From assembly GCA_038321775.1 (NCBI GenBank), contig JBBQFI010000009.1, positions 1 through 64,000 on the forward strand: a stretch of 64,000 nt of DNA. The letters run 5' to 3'. The notes below the pieces were generated by a model. The model did no database searches. It worked only from the letters and a program-made list of their open reading frames with translations, and was not told where the DNA came from. This DNA comes from JBBQFI01 sp038321775 (lineage in GTDB: Bacteria > Verrucomicrobiota > Verrucomicrobiia > Chthoniobacterales > UBA10450). Within the stretch, counting starts at the first letter, position 1. Every line of letters begins with the position of its first letter. Made by a program: the position numbers and the translations under genes. This document shows, one piece after another, positions 62,063 to 64,000 of this stretch.

Positions 62063-62944
62063 ATGCGCCTCTTGATCTGTAGCGATGGGACCGACCCGGC
62101 AGACAAACCGACCAAGCTCGGTGGAATAATCGCCGGCCCATGTCAATTCGTGACAACGCTTTTGGGGATCGCCGAGAAACCTGAGGACGAAGAACCGTTG
62201 CGCGCTGCTCTGGAAAGCGAAGCGGAGCTACTTGCGCGTTACAAAGTCACTCCTGAAATCGTCGTACGTAAAGGCGATCCCATCCGCCAGATTCTCAATC
62301 AAACGGCGGAAGGAAACCACGACTTCGTCATCATTGGCGCACGACACCAGGGCTCCGGCAGACTTTACTGTTACTCACAGCGCACCTACGAAGTTATCCG
62401 AGCTGTGCCCGCGGCAGTGCTCGTCGCAACCGGAGATTGCGAAAAGATCAAACGCATTCTCGTTTGTACCGGCGGCAAACATTACATTGAAGACGCCGTA
62501 CAGTTGACCGCGGAGATCGCCAAATGCGTCGGCGCTGCCGTCACCCTGCTCCATGTCATGGCCGAACCACCGGCGATTTACGCCGATCTCGTCCGCCTCG
62601 AAGAAGATGTCGAACGTCTCCTCGAATCCGATTCAGAACTTGGTGTGAATTTGCGCGGGCAAAAGAAAAGCCTCGAGAAAATGGGCGTTCCCGCCGAGGT
62701 CCGCGTGCGGCACGGGATTGCGCTCGATCAAATCTTTGCCGAACTCGAAGAAGGCCAGCACGACATGATTGTGACCGGCTCGTCTTTAGCGCGCGGTCCG
62801 TTGCGGCATTACATCATGGGAGATCTCACGCGCAGCATTTTGAACCGGGCCTCATGTCCGGTCTTGGTCGCGCGCGCAGGAAAAGCATCGGCCGGAGCGC
62901 CCGGTTTTTGGAATGCGCTGAAGCGAGTTTTTTCTTCGCCTTAG
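62063..62944 (+). CDS. Tandem universal stress protein (UspA) domain protein
   Basis: A 293-residue soluble protein with two Usp-like halves. The first (residues ~1-130) contains GNHDFVIIGARHQGSGRLYC and AAVLVATGD. The second (~133-280) begins RILVCTGGKHYIEDAVQLTA and ends with HDMIVTGSSLARGPLRHYIM, then NRASCPVLVAR, the usual end of UspA domains. The ATP-binding Gly pattern is not canonical. It lies eight bases after the TauE/SafE gene, an association also found in other bacteria and archaea, and may regulate the exporter. Confidence 0.85.
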   Translation: MRLLICSDGTDPADKPTKLGGIIAGPCQFVTTLLGIAEKPEDEEPLRAALESEAELLARYKVTPEIVVRKGDPIRQILNQTAEGNHDFVIIGARHQGSGRLYCYSQRTYEVIRAVPAAVLVATGDCEKIKRILVCTGGKHYIEDAVQLTAEIAKCVGAAVTLLHVMAEPPAIYADLVRLEEDVERLLESDSELGVNLRGQKKSLEKMGVPAEVRVRHGIALDQIFAELEEGQHDMIVTGSSLARGPLRHYIMGDLTRSILNRASCPVLVARAGKASAGAPGFWNALKRVFSSP

Positions 62945-63005
62945 TTCTTTCGGTTGTCGCGCTGCTTGCACTGCAAGTCTCAGCCGCTATTTTCGCGGCG
63001 GACTT

Positions 63006-63527
63006 ATGATTTATTTTCTACGCCATCTCGCTGTTAATACTGTTCCGCTCGCAATCATAGCTTTCACGCTCGCTCTTTCCGGTTGCGGCAAAAAAGGCGG
63101 CGGACAAAGCGCGGGAACGACGGGCGACTACGTCAGCGGCACGCCGCTTCCCGAGCGACGCGAAGGCACCTCGTTTTTCGGCGGCAACGTTAACCGTAAT
63201 CAATTTCAGCCGATCTATTTTGATTTCGACAGTCAAAGCGTTCGTTCCTCCGAGTCTGGAAAAATCCAACAGATCGCCGAATTCATGAATGGCAATTCCG
63301 CTGAAATCATTATCGCTGGCTTTACCGACGAACGCGGCACAGCGGAATACAATCGCGGGCTTGGCGAGCGACGTGCGGAATCGGTTCGGGAGAGTCTAAT
63401 TTCGGCAGGCGTCGATGCCGGGCGCATTCAGACCGTCAGCTTCGGGTTGGAAATGCCCGCTGATCCTGGGCATGACGAAACGGCCTGGGCCAAGAATCGT
63501 CGTGCCGAAATCGGCGTGACCAAATAA
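63006..63527 (+). CDS. pal: Peptidoglycan-associated lipoprotein (Pal/OmpA-like)
   Basis: A 173-residue protein. The N-terminus ends in LALSGC, a good lipobox for Lgt/Lsp processing. After a Gly-rich linker, the OmpA_C domain runs from IYFDFDSQSVRSSESGKIQQ through IIIAGFTDERGTAEYNRGLG and ERRAESVRESLISAGV to NRRAEIGVTK, with the Asp and Arg that hold diaminopimelate of peptidoglycan. Pal anchors the outer membrane and partners TolB, whose gene is 12 kb away in the tol operon at 46868-50706. Hairpins and a pair of 9-mers follow the stop. Confidence 0.93.
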   Translation: MIYFLRHLAVNTVPLAIIAFTLALSGCGKKGGGQSAGTTGDYVSGTPLPERREGTSFFGGNVNRNQFQPIYFDFDSQSVRSSESGKIQQIAEFMNGNSAEIIIAGFTDERGTAEYNRGLGERRAESVRESLISAGVDAGRIQTVSFGLEMPADPGHDETAWAKNRRAEIGVTK

Positions 63528-63528
63528 T

Positions 63529-63546
63529 TGCGGCGCCAGCGCCGCA
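63529..63546 (+). terminator. Hairpin directly after pal
   Basis: TGCGGCGC (63529-63536) and GCGCCGCA (63539-63546) form a GC-rich stem beginning one base after the pal stop codon. There is no T-run behind it, so termination may be weak or the structure may protect the mRNA 3' end. Confidence 0.55.
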
Positions 63547-63555
63547 GTCGGTTGC

Positions 63556-63623
63556 ACTCGTTAGGCGCCCCTGTTTCACCCATTGTCGCCAATCTTTTCA
63601 GATTAACGCTACGCCTAACGAGT
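63556..63623. repeat. Inverted pair of the 9-mer motif
   Basis: ACTCGTTAGGCG (63556-63567) and CGCCTAACGAGT (63612-63623) are perfect 12-base reverse complements, separated by 44 bases, and contain two copies of the window-wide 9-mer. The pair lies between pal and the convergent ferritin-like gene. In Neisseria and Haemophilus, inverted pairs of uptake sequences at gene ends act as terminators; the same use here is inference. Confidence 0.7.
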
Positions 63624-63642
63624 TATTTACAAACAACCGATC

Positions 63643-63680
63643 TATAAGGCTGCGGAGACTTTCACCCCCGCAGCCTTATA
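63643..63680. terminator. Perfect 13-bp hairpin between convergent genes
   Basis: TATAAGGCTGCGG (63643-63655) pairs completely with CCGCAGCCTTATA (63668-63680) around a 12-base loop. On the minus strand it follows the ferritin-like gene stop (63703-63705) by 22 bases, so it most likely ends that gene, and could work in both directions. The remaining bases to 63702 show no gene. Confidence 0.7.
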
Positions 63681-63702
63681 ACCATCCAACAGCTTAAAAC
63701 GA

Positions 63703-64000
63703 TCAGGTAATCGAACCGTTGAGCCCGTTCGGGAAGAAGCCACCCATGTGCGCGTTGGGGGCAAAATACAGAATGTTCAGGACCTGCCGCGTGGTGCGGC
63801 CGAAGACTCCGCCATTCGCAGCCGTCGGCACAATGTTTCCCTTTCCGTTTGCATCCACCACGCCCTGATCGTCGTCGCCTGCTCCATCAAGCGAATCGCG
63901 CAGGTTGGAGATCTTTCCGGCCGTCGCAATTGCACTACCTCCGAGCGCAGCGAAGATCGTTGTACGAATGTTTGAGGCGTGATACGCTTCTGTTCCCAGT
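63703..64000 (-). CDS. Ferritin-like domain protein, 5' end outside window
   Basis: The minus-strand frame is open to the right edge and ends at TGA (63703-63705). The visible 98 residues read LGTEAYHASNIRTTIFAALG at the left, then ISNLRDSLDGAGDDDQGV, GGVFGRTTRQVLNILYFAPN and GGFFPNGLNGSIT at the end. This matches the C-terminal part of the ferritin-like (Ferritin_2, desiccation-related) proteins: a four-helix domain with an E-x-x-H pair (EAYH here) followed by the GGFFP-NG tail. These are often exported and stress-linked; the iron or other function is not proven. Only the last third is in the window. Confidence 0.75.
   Translation of the reverse strand, partial: LGTEAYHASNIRTTIFAALGGSAIATAGKISNLRDSLDGAGDDDQGVVDANGKGNIVPTAANGGVFGRTTRQVLNILYFAPNAHMGGFFPNGLNGSIT

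Larger units (their letters stand above)
4957..63621. repeat. Dispersed 9-mer family GCCTAACGA / TCGTTAGGC, 28 copies
   Basis: Exact GCCTAACGA on the plus strand starts at 4957, 8162, 8211, 11453, 27394, 31252, 33336, 37336, 37577, 39350, 47744, 48335, 50711, 53642, 55472, 56802, 58702, 59183 and 63613. The reverse complement TCGTTAGGC starts at 10632, 19466, 40522, 42558, 45780, 48997, 58919, 59678 and 63558. Near copies keeping eight bases (CGTTAGGC) are at 13033, 23867 and 38821. The next base is G in 15 of 28, often as GT; the preceding base is C in about half. Most copies are inside genes, on either strand relative to the gene; six lie at gene ends. These are hand counts. Confidence 0.9.

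Noticed and set aside
4957..63621. Reading the 9-mer as a Chi or KOPS-type polar signal
   Set aside because: Orientation on the plus strand is 19 to 9, a weak bias, and copies change orientation over short distances, which does not suit a strongly polar signal. Without the origin and terminus positions this cannot be tested further.
1..64000. CRISPR array, integron, intact insertion sequence or prophage
   Set aside because: No regularly spaced direct repeats, cas genes, transposase, integrase or phage structural genes were found on either strand.

Overview
The window is a gene-dense stretch of chromosome, about 55% GC by eye, from a Gram-negative-type bacterium. The best guess is Verrucomicrobiota, possibly a soil Spartobacteria/Chthoniobacterales relative. 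This rests on a double-length UvrA of the kind known from the PVC superphylum beside a normal UvrA, a B12-dependent ribonucleotide reductase, a PEP-CTERM sorting tail, GFTLVE-type prepilins and a Tol-Pal system. No rRNA, CRISPR array, intact transposon or phage was seen. One tRNA (Ser, CGA) is present.

Layout. 0-8 kb holds small conserved proteins (DUF488 twice, DUF2945), a Mug-type DNA glycosylase, a fused cytochrome b/molybdopterin oxidoreductase, a ClC chloride transporter, and a decayed interval with a GH39 remnant, a PEP-CTERM tail and two small ORFs beside tRNA-Ser. 8-14 kb has nrdJ, preceded by DnaA-box-like sites, then a lipoprotein and an acyl-CoA dehydrogenase. 14-26 kb is a surface-glycan and pilin region: GT-C membrane glycosyltransferases, a GT2-methyltransferase fusion, an intact and a broken prepilin, and a ketol-acid-reductoisomerase-like protein lacking the catalytic lysine. 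26-38 kb has a TPR protein coupled to uvrA, the chain secG-mazG-DUF2270, a PTS IIA protein, a rhomboid-like protein and GTP-type PEP carboxykinase. 38-44 kb is one 5.8-kb gene for a double UvrA carrying repeat-derived insertions. 44-51 kb has lgt, a hydrolase and an ExbB-ExbD-TonB/TolA-TolB operon. 51-64 kb has an ATP-dependent DNA ligase with an unknown partner, a sulfotransferase, a CPA1 antiporter with an HxlR regulator, purD, an S41-like pseudoprotease, rnc, thiD, a ferredoxin, a TauE/SafE exporter with a universal stress protein, pal, and the end of a ferritin-like gene.

The most striking signal is not a gene. The non-palindromic 9-mer GCCTAACGA (or TCGTTAGGC) occurs 28 times by hand count, against roughly 0.5 expected by chance. 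It lies inside genes in several reading frames and also just after stop codons. After pal it forms a perfect 12-bp inverted pair. Density and placement resemble DNA uptake sequences of Neisseria and Pasteurellaceae, but I know of no such description for this motif. A second layer of repeats consists of hairpin-like elements with GTCAT-type ends, some inside the double uvrA frame.
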